Origin: Kappaphycus alvarezii
Taxonomy: Eukaryota > Rhodophyta > Florideophyceae > Gigartinales > Solieriaceae
Direction: 5' to 3'
Assembly: GCA_002205965.3 (NCBI GenBank)
Contig: NADL03000002.1
Location: 124,001-188,000 of the forward strand
Length of the DNA: 64,000 nucleotides
The notes under the pieces are model-generated. The model saw only the letters and a list, made by a program, of their open reading frames with translations. It did no database searches and was not told where the DNA came from. Below are positions 44,831 through 58,138 of the stretch, one piece after another. Made by a program: the position numbers and the translations under genes. Within the stretch, counting starts at the first letter, position 1, and the number at the start of each line of letters is the position of its first letter.

Positions 44831-46847
44831 GCGGCGCGCAGTTCTTCTCATATAGGAACGGAACGCATCAGACAATGAGAAAAACAGCACACACAAACCA
44901 AGACCCACAGGGTATTCGCTGTCCTCTTTCGTTTTAAGCACCCTGCAATACAGTAGCGCAGCTCGCCGACGGCAAGGAGAAGTAGGTCTGGAAGAGCGGG
45001 GTTTATTCTTTGGACGGCTGGACGGTATAACTGTCCTCCGTGTTGTAAGGCCGACCTTGACCCCGGAATGCTAGAACCTTGATGAGGATCGATTCCAAAT
45101 AGCCATAGAACACCATGGGTGTAATACTGGACAATAAAGATGTAGTATTAGGTCAGCAGTACTGAATATCTCCTTTGGAGATAAGGTTGTTGTCACCAAC
45201 GACAACCTTGAAGTTCCTATTTGTATATAGACGCCAGAATCCGGGGCGCAAGCGTGAGTAAATATCACAAAAAACAACAAAAGGTGTATATATTGGATAG
45301 AGAGATGGGAAATAAAAAGGGGACCCCGGCGGATAAACGTCTATAGCCAAAGTTGCCGTTGCAAGGTTTCTGCAAAGGCTGAAGTTAGGAGTCGATTCCA
45401 GAGCCAACACCGGGGGGCTGTTCATCTGTGGCCCTGGTGGCCAAGTAGGTTTAAATATTAGTTAGCTAGGTTATGGTTATCTACGACGGGGGGAAAGTAA
45501 AGTTAATGTCAGCCAAATAATGGAGATCCAAGTTAGAGATAAATAAAGTCGACATTGCCCAATAGGTGCCTTTCACCTGCGAAAATATCAAGTTCAATTT
45601 GTGGGCCTGGTGGTCGGGACAGCAAGCACCCTCTCGGGTGGTTCTACGGTACCAATAGGAATAGTGGGCGACAAGCGAAATTGCCGTTACTGTACAGTAC
45701 AGTACAGTACAGTGCCTGCTAGTTGGCAGTGAATCAGAATCAAAAATGATCACCAAAATCAGCTCTGTCGTTGGCAGTACAGTTGAGTGCCAATTGCACT
45801 ACAGCGCGTAAGACGCAGATGCGTGGATTCTTTTAGTAGATTTCGTTTTGACTTGTGCAACGTCTTCGCAAGCATTCAGCAAGATCTGTGCGGCAAAATT
45901 ACAGGAACTGTGCATTTCGAGGAGAAGAGGAAGCGACGTATATAGATCAGTAAGTAGGTCAAAGTAGAAGTGCTGTTGGGAGAATGCTTACTAATGTGCG
46001 CCGATCCGTGCCTCCTTTCCTATCCTGCTCCAGAGTCCGGAACCCCTTTAAAGCATGTGTTCCGGCAGGTACGGGTACTACTGCCGAGTTAGATATGACT
46101 TTGCTCTTCCCTCGTCCAACCACTGCGCAACCTCTGCTCCGCTGTGCAATAAAATTTTCAATGTCTTTTTGCTCCAATTTACTGTAATTGTTAAAATTTC
46201 TTCTCCCTTGGTTTCAGTAGTCGATTTTCACGTGTGTGTGCAAGGGCAGAGGTCCTACATTTTGCCATAACGTCTACATAGCTTTTACCTTCTATTTCAT
46301 TGAACAGGAGTGGATGGCAATTGGATTCTAAAGACAACGTCAAGGGAAAGTCACCATTCCCTACAGCTGTTCCTTTATTGGACTTTGTCAGTCCTCGGCT
46401 CTATCAATGTAACAGAAGAGCCACAGAGAGTCTTGAATGATATGACATGATGAGCAGTAAAGCTTTAAAACGGAAATTGACAATTAATGAAGGGTTCTCA
46501 GTTGTAGTGCGAAAGCCAGCTAGATGAGTACCCAAAGAGCGCGTAAAACTTCGGTCACGCCGATACGAATTTAAGACGAAATTAGAAACAATCCTGGCAA
46601 TAACAATGCTGCTTTTTTCTCTTTGGAAGTTTCCAAGCTAAATTAGTTAATTCAGAATTTGGGTTACTGCTTGAAAGAATTGACATACGTTTCCTTGGTT
46701 ATTTTCAGATAACGTAACGATACCATGCTACAGTAACTTCAATATCGCACACTTTGCTAAAGCCATTAACTCGCGATAGCCCACGGCACCTCTGGCTTAC
46801 AAACAAGATGCTTACCGCAAGCTGTCCTTTCGCGGTCGAGCTCTGTC
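44831..46847. other. LTR candidate and intergenic DNA
   Basis: The first few hundred bases, starting with a tgtgtagtgc end at about 44815, are where the 5' LTR of the Gypsy element should be; its other end is not identifiable. A TACAG block lies at 45690-45715. The ORFs here are short and opposed, and none is recognised. Confidence 0.45.
45690..45715. repeat. TACAG repeat block
   Basis: About five consecutive TACAG units (tactgtacagtacagtacag...) between non-repetitive flanks. Confidence 0.85.
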
Positions 46848-47100
46848 ATGATAATAACGAAAGCGCCACCTGTAACATTAGCGCCAGGGCCCTTCCCTGA
46901 AATAAAGCTTCGAGGGCTCTACAAAAGCGTGGTCTCGGTTGGTTTATTGCAAGTGAGTAATGTTTCGAGTCTTACAAACTTGCAATCCCCACGAATGTGG
47001 CGTATCTATGCCTTAACTGTCTCTCATTTCAGCTGCCGTGGTCGTTCATCTAGTCATCACACGCTATTCACTTCTTACGCGTGGCGTAAGAAGTGAATAG
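46848..47100 (+). CDS. Possible small two-exon gene, function unknown
   Basis: Exon 1 46848-46952 encodes 'APGPFPEIKLRGLYKSVVSV'. A plausible GT-AG intron (46953-47032, 80 bases, gtgagt...tttcag) leads to exon 2 with 'AAVVVHLVITRYSLLTRGV' and a stop at 47098-47100. The two exons differ in phase by one base, which one missing base in exon 1 would repair, the same defect seen in every conserved gene here. The product would be about 58 aa with a hydrophobic segment, perhaps a small organelle membrane protein, but I do not recognise it. The stop codon lies in the right arm of a perfect 16-bp hairpin (47064-47100). Confidence 0.3.
47064..47100. repeat. Perfect inverted repeat, 16-bp stem with 5-base loop
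   Basis: Left arm ctattcacttcttacg, loop cgtgg, right arm exact reverse complement. No mismatches. Confidence 0.95.
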
Positions 47101-50264
<3,164 letters not shown>

Positions 50265-50558
50265 GGAGTCTTGTACAACCCGTTCTTTTCGATGCTACGC
50301 GCACGCGTACCCGCGGCGCGTCCGAGTATTATCATGGCATGGTGATGACTACCACCGCTGGCACCTTTGTCTCGAAGTGGTTTGAATGTACATACACTAC
50401 GAGCCACCGTCTTGCGAAAGCGGTTATTATGTATATACACTACGAGTCACTGTTTTCGCGTTCAGCAACCCGAAGCCTCACTCACCCTGTCGATATATTT
50501 TTCAGCGTCACGTTTCGTCCTCACCATAAATCGATCGTTAATGAATGTTCCTCCAGAG

Positions 50559-51840
50559 TCACTTGACATATCCTTCGCTTTCTTGTCGCAGACACTCCTT
50601 CACTTCGACCGCAAATCCGTATGCCAATTTCTTCGGAACTCCTGTCGCACCCGCCACACACCTCGCAATGCTACTTGCTGGCATGCCCTCCCTCGCCATC
50701 CCTCTGATAAATTCCCTGATATCTACCCTAGCGTCTGAAAACTGTTCCAAACTGTTGCCTGCCTCTGTTTTCACATCAATCGCACCTAGCACTATTGTAA
50801 ACTCCCCGCGCGGCTCCGTATCACCGTAGTACTCCCACGCCTCCTCAATGGTTCGAAATCTGACAAACTCTTCCCATTTTTTTGTTACTTCCCTCGCAAC
50901 GCAGACACTCCTACCTCTCTCCATGTTCGAGAGGTCCCTGAGCGTCTCTCGCACGCGATGAGGGGCCTCATACAGTACGATCCCTCCATCAAACCGATCC
51001 ACCATCTCCACAACCTCAGTCCTATCTCGTCCTCCCTTGGCAAAAAGCCCAAAAACCAAAACCCACACCAAACGTACTTGCCACCCACCCCGCCACGGCT
51101 GCACAAGCGCCTGGCACAGGCACCACCGTGACTCCTGCCTCCACAGCAGCCCGCACTACCTCAACACCAGGATCCGAGATACACGGAGTTCCCGCGTCGG
51201 ATACAAGTGCCACGGAACTACCTTTCTGTAATGATGCAAGTAATTGCGGAATACGAGATCGCCAGTTGTGTTGATGGCATGAAACCAAACGTTGGGAATG
51301 ACGAGCGTGGTAAAAGGAAAGCAGGAGACCGGTACGTCGTGTATCCTCGGCAGCGATAATTGAGGATGTGCGGAGAATGGTGAGGGCGCGGAGGGTGAGA
51401 TCGCCGGGGTTGCCGATGGGCGTGGAGACTATGTAGAGATGAGAGGGTTGGGCTGGGGTAATGGCGGGAAGAGTGGTCGGGAGAGTGCAGACAAAACGGA
51501 AGGAGAGCGAAGGGAGGGAGTGGAAAACGGTGCAGGAAGGCTTGCATGGGAGGGTGTGGGATACGGGGGGGGGGGAGAGAGGAGCGGGGGACGGGGACGT
51601 TGGGGAATGACAGAAAGCCGCCAGGGGTACCGCAGTTGTATTGTGGTGGTCGGAGGTCAAAGGCGCAGGATTATTCAGTGCTGCGGTCGAACATGGGAAA
51701 TTTTGCAGCTGAATATGCGCTCTGACATCTTCGCAAAGGCTTCGAGCATACTGTACGGCAATGAATTTTTTACATTTGTATGGCTCCTTCCAACATTGAT
51801 CCTCCGTTGATCGGCTGATGTGCTGATGTACCCTCAGCAC
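50559..51840 (-). CDS. rsmI: RsmI-family rRNA 2'-O-methyltransferase, organelle-type
   Basis: SAM-dependent enzyme of the tetrapyrrole-methylase fold; the bacterial member methylates the ribose of C1402 in 16S rRNA. Conserved blocks: 'LYIVSTPIGNPGDLTLRAL', 'IIAAEDTRRTGLLLSFY', 'VALVSDAGTPCISDPGVEVV', 'VPVPGACAAVAGW', 'GGIVLYEAPHRVRETLRDL' and 'VAREVTKKWEEFVRF...EPRGEFTIVLGA' (SAM- and substrate-site motifs). About 115 residues rich in Ser/Pro/Thr precede the domain, as expected of a mitochondrial or plastid targeting region. Two missing bases near 51050 (in a T run and a G run) shift the frame; restoring both gives 428 codons. No introns. It is 282 bases from the head-to-head Pkr1-like gene, so the two may share a promoter. 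Confidence 0.93.
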
Positions 51841-52122
51841 ATTTTATAGCTTCGGTTCCCTGCACATACATCAAAACCCTGCCTTGATCCCTCCGCTTGG
51901 TTATCATACCGCAACAAACCTCGAAATCAATTGCCAACGGGTCGGCCACCACTTAAACTCTGCCTCAAACAATTGCAGAGTTCCCTGCTGAACAAATTGA
52001 CGTACCTCGTCAACCCAGGCTTGCATTGTCACAGATTCGCCCCAAGTCTACTCTACCGTTTTACCCCTAGCCCATCCACCCTTGTATCGAAAGAGGAACC
52101 ACAACAAGCGGGAGACAACCGA
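51841..52122. promoter_or_regulatory. Candidate bidirectional promoter interval
   Basis: 282 bases separate the outermost start of the RsmI-type gene (-) from the start of the Pkr1-like gene (+). No convincing TATA box or known operator was seen; the assignment rests on gene geometry. If the RsmI protein starts further downstream the interval is longer. Confidence 0.45.
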
Positions 52123-52831
52123 ATGTCCATGTCGTCGGCGGCGACAAATGCGGCGGGCGGTGGTGTTGATGTAGCGGGTGTGGGTACGTCTGCTGTGCGA
52201 GGGGATGGCGAGGGAGGTGGGGGTAGCACGGTTGGAACGGATGGATTGCCGGATTGGTTGCAGCCGGGGGTGAGTCCTGGCATTCATTTGTAAGTTGTTT
52301 GGGCATCTGGGGCTGGGTGCGAAATGTGGAGTTGGGGCGGATCGTTTTTGCAGGTAATGTGTGAACTGACGGGTTTATATCGGACTGGTGGTTGGGTTTG
52401 TGGGCGGAATTTGGAGGACAGCGGTTTGCGGGTAGTTTTGTTGCTTCTTAATACTCTCTTGTTTTGCTGTGCGGCATTGCAGTTGTTTAGTCCACATTTC
52501 GAGTTTATGTTTTTGCTGTCCCTCGGGTTGACGGGATGTTATTTCTGGTAAGTTGAAGGTTGCTGTGTTGACAAGAGGAAAAGTGGCACGGGTTTTACTG
52601 CGTTTTGCCAGCGATCTAACGAGAGTCATTGGAATACCGCATTGTGAGTCCATTGGTGATCTATCGAATTGGATTGCTTTGTGAAGGTTTTGTTGGGAAA
52701 TGGCTAAGGTAGGGCAAGTTGACGATCAGGTCGACGTAGGAACAGGAGATAGGTCAAACGAGGGGAGCGCGGGAAGGTCTAAGGGAGAAGCAGCGGTTTC
52801 ATCAGCTCCGGAGGGGAAAAAGGATGCGTGA
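52123..52831 (+). CDS. Pkr1-like small ER membrane protein, three exons
   Basis: Exons 52123-52269, 52417-52547 and 52687-52831, with introns of 147 and 139 bases, both GT-AG. The coding length is 423 bases, 140 aa, with one continuous frame and no missing base. A Gly/Ala/Ser-rich N-terminus leads to 'GLPDWLQPG', then two hydrophobic helices ('LRVVLLLLNTLLFCCAALQLF' and 'FEFMFLLSLGLTGCYFWFCW') and a charged Ser/Lys tail ending 'APEGKKDA'. A P-G turn followed by a two-helix hairpin and a W-E motif is the plan of Pkr1 (yeast V-ATPase assembly factor in the ER). Similarity is judged by layout and scattered residues only; another small hairpin membrane protein is possible. Confidence 0.6.
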
Positions 52832-54023
52832 AGAGGGTGCAATCGACGGAGTATGCCAGGCGAGCTATCTCAGCCACCCTGTCAATAAATCTCTGACCTT
52901 AACTCCTTTATAACCGCAGGGTACTGGCGTTCCTTCCATTACCTGACCGGCTCTGCAGCAACTCGGTGCTTCTTGCCGCAAAAATGGCTGCGGAAAGAGA
53001 GTTAAGGACACTTGGCGTGCTCATTGGATACTCTCGAATACAAATGCGAGGCACTGGAAGCAATGTTTCAATAATGCAGATAGGTACGCTCCCTTTTCTC
53101 TGACATCTCGGATGCCCGCATCCGCTTTCAACGTCACCGAATGAAAGTCTCTTTCAGCATGTAATACCGCATTTTCCGCCTCCTGCCGCAAACCCATTCA
53201 GTGAGGGCACGCCATCCCTCGGTCTAGATCATCTTTTTGGTAACAGCATGCTCAGAGGCGTCAAACGTCAAAAAGGATCTATCTCCCACTGAAATTGGAT
53301 AGACATGGCTTCTTAAAGTTCAAATTGCTTATTCACGTTCTCTATTCCGCCAGTTAGTGGAAACCGCGACGCCGCGCATTCCCCACCCCTGTCTACCCTG
53401 CAGCAAATTCTACTACCTTCCCACTCGCTCCCCGCTTCACAAGAAACAATCTTTACCATCCCCTTTTCCATAAAGCAGCAGCCTAATTGCAACTTCCAGC
53501 GCAACATGAACGGTTCGCTGAAACGTTTTGAGCCGTCACAGCTGGTGGCATACTGTGACTCTTTCATAAAAGCCATAGTGTCAGATGTACATCAGAGCGG
53601 CGCCCGAGCTGAGGTAGTGAAAGCGCAGTTGGGCCCATATACCGGACTCGAACCATAAGACGCCTGCAGAACACTGTTTCCGTGCTCTTTACAGCTCCCA
53701 TGTCAATTGCTCGGCAGCCGGTATTCTTTGCGCCTACACTCTCTTTGCTGTATTCATTTTTTTCGACGATTTGTCTCTGAGAGACAGATTCAAGTGTTCC
53801 CCTCTAGTGTATGTCGTATGGGGAATTGAAGTCTACATCGACGATTTTCTAGGGTAGCGTCTTCCTCCACAGGAAATACGGGATACTCAGGTTGATTTCA
53901 TCGGCGAGGGCATGTCCAAACAAATGCCCGCTCCATCACCTAATTTGCAAGCAAGGAAGACAACGACTATATTGGACCAGATAGCGAAGTTCAGCCGTTC
54001 CTGAAGATGGTCCCCCTCGCAAT
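52832..54023. other. Intergenic, no convincing gene
   Basis: An 87-aa - strand ORF (53576-53313) is unrecognised. A short open stretch at 52920-53085 is bounded by splice-like ag and gt signals and could be an exon of something, but no family is visible. Confidence 0.4.
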
Positions 54024-54600
54024 GTGAGATCGCCTAGCCGAGCGGAACGTTACGAGCGTGGCACGTTCATCGATGACACGTTGCGGACGGCGCAGATGTA
54101 TCACCTGGTGTATCAAAAGCAAGCTGCAAAGCTCGTCTGGCATGGAGGGACAGACTTGCGTCAGCTGGTAGGAGGGGCGTATCGCGCACCTCCCACTGAA
54201 ATGTCAAGAATTCGGCAGCATCCGCAACCTCACCGACCCCAGCTGACTTCCGAGCAGCATTTGGTATCGAAGCGGGAGCATACGGAGATCGCTCTGTACT
54301 GTCATGACCAATCCGCCTGGAGGGAGGAACACCCCGGGTTGGAGGCTCGGTTGGACGACGAAATCGCCAGGGCGCCCGGATGTGCCAGCCTACAGGAAGC
54401 GAAACTCTTGCTGGCATGCGAAACCAAATCGTTATAATCCTGGAGGTCCAGATGACGGAGCAGCATTACGGACCAGACATCGTTGGGACCTCGGATATGG
54501 TAGAGGGGAGCGCAGTGAGGAACGCGGACGCGCCGCGCCAGAGGGAAGAGAAAGATGCGGGGAGCGCGACGGCGTATTGACGTAGTGCCGTGGTCAGCGG
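54024..54600 (+). CDS. Unassigned ORF region, 137 aa plus shifted continuation
   Basis: The ORF 54024-54437 is hydrophilic ('RPQLTSEQHLVSKREHTEIALYCHDQS', 'HPGLEARLDDEIARAPG'). An overlapping frame (54380-54580) continues with coding-like acidic sequence ('TEQHYGPDIVGTSDMVEGSA'), suggesting one protein split by a shift near 54430. No family recognised. The nearby non-LTR fragments make a transposon origin possible. Confidence 0.35.
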
Positions 54601-55592
54601 TATTGGGATGGCTTTCAGAGTGTCGTCCCTCAGAAGGTACCAGCCGAAGCATTCTCCAGCGGCTGAAGTAAATCTGTGTTGGTGCGCTCAGTGAGTTTTG
54701 CGCTGGCTTCGGGGTCGAAGGGACCACGGTTAGGGATTCTGACGTCAGAGTTGGGAGGCCTAACGCGTTCGGAAAGAAGTTCAACATAGAGGACAGGAGG
54801 CAGAAGTGGCCATGTGGCGGTAGGACGGTACAGAGGGCAAATTGGACCACCGGTACAAGGAGCCGCAGATGGGAGCAGGCTGACGGCTTAGGAAGCGTGG
54901 ACTGCAGTCGTCAGCTGTTTAAATCAAAGGCCACCAAACCTGACTGGGAGTTTGAATCGCGCGGGTGTAGTTGGCGTTAGCAGAAATGGTCGAGGCAGGG
55001 AGGGGAAACCATCCGCAAATCACTGAGAAGATCAGCTAGAGAAAAGGTGTCGAAGGACTAGGGAAAATGGCATGATACTGGCAGAATCACTTTGTTGTCA
55101 GCTGTTGGTGGGCTGGAGAGAAATATGCGGGGAGTGGGGAAGGCGAGAGGGGGCACGGCACGGCAATAAAGCGGACGCCCCTGAGAGGATCGTGAGGGAT
55201 GGGAATGGAAATAGTACAGATGCTGAACAAGTTCGGTGAGGATTGGCAGGCCTGTGATATCCGTTGTCAAACATCCTTCCTGCCACCTTTCTGCCATACC
55301 TTTACGGTGTCATACTGTACAGTATGTACAGTAGGTCTCAGTAGAGTTTTGGCTCTGTCATTTGACGGATTAGCGGCGTGGATATGTAACTGTTACAACC
55401 GACCACATCTTCCATGCATTAAAATAACCCAAAAATTTCCCCTTTGACAGGTAGACACGTACTGTACAATATGTACAGTATGTGGCAGATCTTTACGAGT
55501 TGTACAGTACTGTACAGTATGGCACAGAAGCGTGCGGAGGGTATTCAGAATGTAACTACGTTTGGGAACATGCAATGCGGGTAATAGAGAAA
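54601..55592. other. Intergenic with TACAG blocks
   Basis: A 182-aa - strand ORF (54850-54302) overlaps the + strand ORF just described and shows no motif. TACAG/CTGTA blocks lie at 55314-55333, 55459-55483 and 55500-55522. Confidence 0.5.
55314..55522. repeat. TACAG/GTAC repeat cluster
   Basis: Three blocks, including tactgtacagtatgtacagta (55314-55334), a diverged copy at 55459-55483, and gtacagtactgtacagtat (55502-55520). Confidence 0.85.
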
Positions 55593-56110
55593 CTAGTCAG
55601 AAAAGCGTCTGGCAAAACCTGACGCGCTTACCACCCGTGAAAGCAAAAAAACAAAGCGCGAAGTGAGGAGTTGTCGTTCCCATTGAGGAGTGTGCCGCGG
55701 CGGCAGCAGCGAACGTAAAAGGACGGCGGAAGAAAGTGGCACCATCAGTTCGCAGGGCACCGAACACATCAATACCAATAGAAGAAGCCGAATATCATTT
55801 GTCCGGCAGACTAGACCGTAATGGGTGTGTTTAACGCGTTCAGCCTTAGAGGCAGCTGCGCCGCCGGATAGGGCACACTTGGAAACGCGAAAGCTGACGT
55901 GTGGGTGGGCGACGGTTACATCCACAGCGACATCCTCCCAGTCTAGGCCGTACGCGCCAGGGATATGAAGATCTATGCGGAGGAGGGAGAGGGAGGCGGA
56001 GTAGGGGGAAGCGGATGTTCAAACAGGGCAGAAATTCCGAGCTCCTGACAGTAGTGCTGGAGTGCATTACGCAAAATATATGATAGCTGGTCTGCGCTGT
56101 GGGCATAAAT
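55593..56110 (-). pseudogene. Non-LTR restriction-like endonuclease fragment
   Basis: The - strand reading 56110-55593 gives 'QELGISALFEHPLPPTPPP', 'GLDWEDVAVDVTVAHPHVSF' (the D-V-A-V-D-V-T-V strand with the nuclease acidic residue) and 'ALSGGAAASKAERVKHTHYG' (A-x-x-K-x-x-K-Y-like), then 'TNDIRLLLLVL'. It is the same class of C-terminal nuclease as in the element at 14270-16090. It is orphaned: no RT adjoins it, and the nearby 3' tail (56231-56450) points the opposite way. Confidence 0.65.
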
Positions 56111-56230
56111 TTCGAGTTATCAAAAGCGATCGGTGCTTTCGATGTTTCGAGAGAGAGTAGGACCTGTAAGCACTGAAATGGGTCCATTTTGTGTTTCTTT
56201 ATTTTTGCAGTTATGTCTTCCGTGCAGCCA

Positions 56231-56450
56231 GAAATGCCCACAACTCGGACGCTAATATTCGCACACGCACCTACCAGCGTATCAGAGTTGCGTTATGTGG
56301 TCGTCTGTGGCTATGGCCATCATATCGCGCGCCCCACTGCACGTGACCGATTTGGTCCATCCAGGTGTAATCATCTTTACTTCAAGTCCATCCAGGTAGT
56401 TCTTAACTGAATAGTCGGTCAGTCGGTGCACACTCTAGATAAGTAAGGAG
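56231..56450 (+). repeat. Conserved 3' tail of the non-LTR family, copy B
   Basis: Aligns with the reverse complement of 14270-14425 through ggctatggccatcatatcgc and ends in gaatagtcggtcagtcggt plus gcacactctaga. A 13-base piece (gtccatccaggt...) is duplicated at 56357 and 56388, absent from copy A. Orientation is +, opposite to the adjacent nuclease fragment. Confidence 0.85.
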
Positions 56451-58138
56451 CAAATATCATTTCCTTGATATCTGCGGAATGCGAAAACCGGATGACACAC
56501 CAAGCTTAACGTAAAAGCTCAGACAGAACGAGATCTGTTGCACGCGACGAAAGTGCGTAGAGGTAGAGAGCAGTGAGTATGAAGGGATCATTGAGTAAAA
56601 AGGAATAGTGATGAATGTCCACTACTCTGAACGTCGAACTGCCAGGAAGTTCTACCGTGGACTAGAAGATTAATTTCCTTGAATACAAGAAGGGACTAAA
56701 CTCATAAAGACTTCATTACATGATTACTAAGCCCGATGAAACGACTACTTTTTCCCTAAAAGTGGCTGCCCTGTGACGTCCTTTGATATAATTCTTGCAT
56801 GGCCAACGTGTTGCCTTTGAACGACGAAAGCACTTGAAGCAAACCCTGCAGCGATGCTCCGCTGTAGATAAATCCCCTTAAATGACGCGCCAGATGAGTC
56901 CTTATCAGGGTAGACCAATGAGCTGGCCAGACACCCCTCCGGAGATCCCGGAGTGTTTGCCCCAACTATTTCCTAATCGTCACTGGAGGCCTCCTCCGCC
57001 TCTAATTCTATTAAGCGGAGGAACATAGGATCACCCTTACCGTAAACCGGCGAGATACTGCGAATTATGTAGAGCTAATTCATCCTGACGAGAGATAGAA
57101 GGAGTCCTGGGTGAACAAAGTAGAAGGAAATGGAGGAGATGAAGTGTGCTTGGGTCTTGATGCAATTTAATACACAAAGTCCACGTTAACTACATAAAAT
57201 AAACCAGCTTGCACTATATCTCGAGCTTACAAAACAGCCCACGGTGATTCCTCTTGGTTATCTGGCGTCGTAATACACAGGGATCCCAGACGGATGAAGC
57301 GCAAAACGGCGAAATAGAATGCTAAGTAAACCTACTTGTAAGCATTTTATCAGCGAAAAGATAGGCAAGCAGACGCATTTGTCAAGTTTTTATACTAAAA
57401 AAGTATACATTTTGGAATTTAAGCAGCAAATCCCAGTAATTTTGACGAAAACACATAAATTGTGTTTTAGATGACCAAAATTGGGTCAATCCCATTGGAA
57501 TTGTCGCGCTCGCGACAATTTTCTTCTTTTCTTTTGTTAAAATACCGTAAGTAGGCGTAATTTAGAAATATTTATGTAATACCGCTAGTAGTTCCTTCTA
57601 TCATGTGCCCCGGTTTTCGTGTCCTATGAAAGCTCTTTGTATAAGTATTTAGTAATATTTTCGACGATCACATGCAGAGGGAAACTATCAAAGAGCGAGT
57701 GTACTTATTGCTTGCAACATGATTTTTCCCGTAAATAGTGTTAATTATTTTTCAATTAACCATTAAAAAGGAAAAGAAAATGAAGTACAGCATGAGAATG
57801 ACTTCGAACATTCACTTAAAAGAGTTCGCGTCATCAAATAAACTAGAATTCAAGGCAAAACTAGTAACAAGCTAGCCCTTCTTGCCAATGACCGAGTCAC
57901 AGACAAAAAGCAGAATCTTTTCGGAATGCGGTCTAGAAATAAGTGGAAAAATTACCTTCTGAGGAACACTAGTCAAACTTCTGACACAATCTTCTGATTG
58001 TCCTCATCTATCCTTCCCCGAACCCGCAAGTAAAATACCTCCGACACAGCAGACTAAAACTGCTGAAACACCTGCCCCAGTTATAACCCAGGAACAAGCA
58101 TCGAATGACCTGCCTATTACAGCAGACGTTGTTGTAGG
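56451..58138. other. AT-rich region without a supported gene
   Basis: The ORF 56965-56756 (-, 69 aa, 'MGQTLRDLRRGVWPAHWS') is unrecognised. 57340-57960 is AT-rich and holds a perfect 10-bp inverted repeat (57499-57520). Confidence 0.5.
57499..57520. repeat. Perfect inverted repeat aattgtcgcg-ct-cgcgacaatt
   Basis: 10-bp arms, 2-base spacer, with a GC-rich centre in a surrounding AT-rich region. Confidence 0.9.

Noticed and set aside
35900..45480. LTR pair for the second Gypsy element
   Set aside because: I compared 35470-37740 with 44815-45480 by eye and found no shared stretch long enough to call.
52048..52306. Three overlapping - strand ORFs rich in Pro and His
   Set aside because: Reverse reading of the Gly/Ala-rich first exon of the Pkr1-like gene.
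53630..53720. tRNA-like T-arm (revcomp ggttcgagtcc) near a short gene-free stretch
   Set aside because: The flanking bases do not form a T-stem, and no acceptor, D or anticodon arms can be drawn. No tRNA or rRNA gene was found in the window.
54302..54850. 182-aa ORF on the - strand
   Set aside because: Overlaps a + strand ORF of more protein-like composition, and no motif supports either; kept only as a note.
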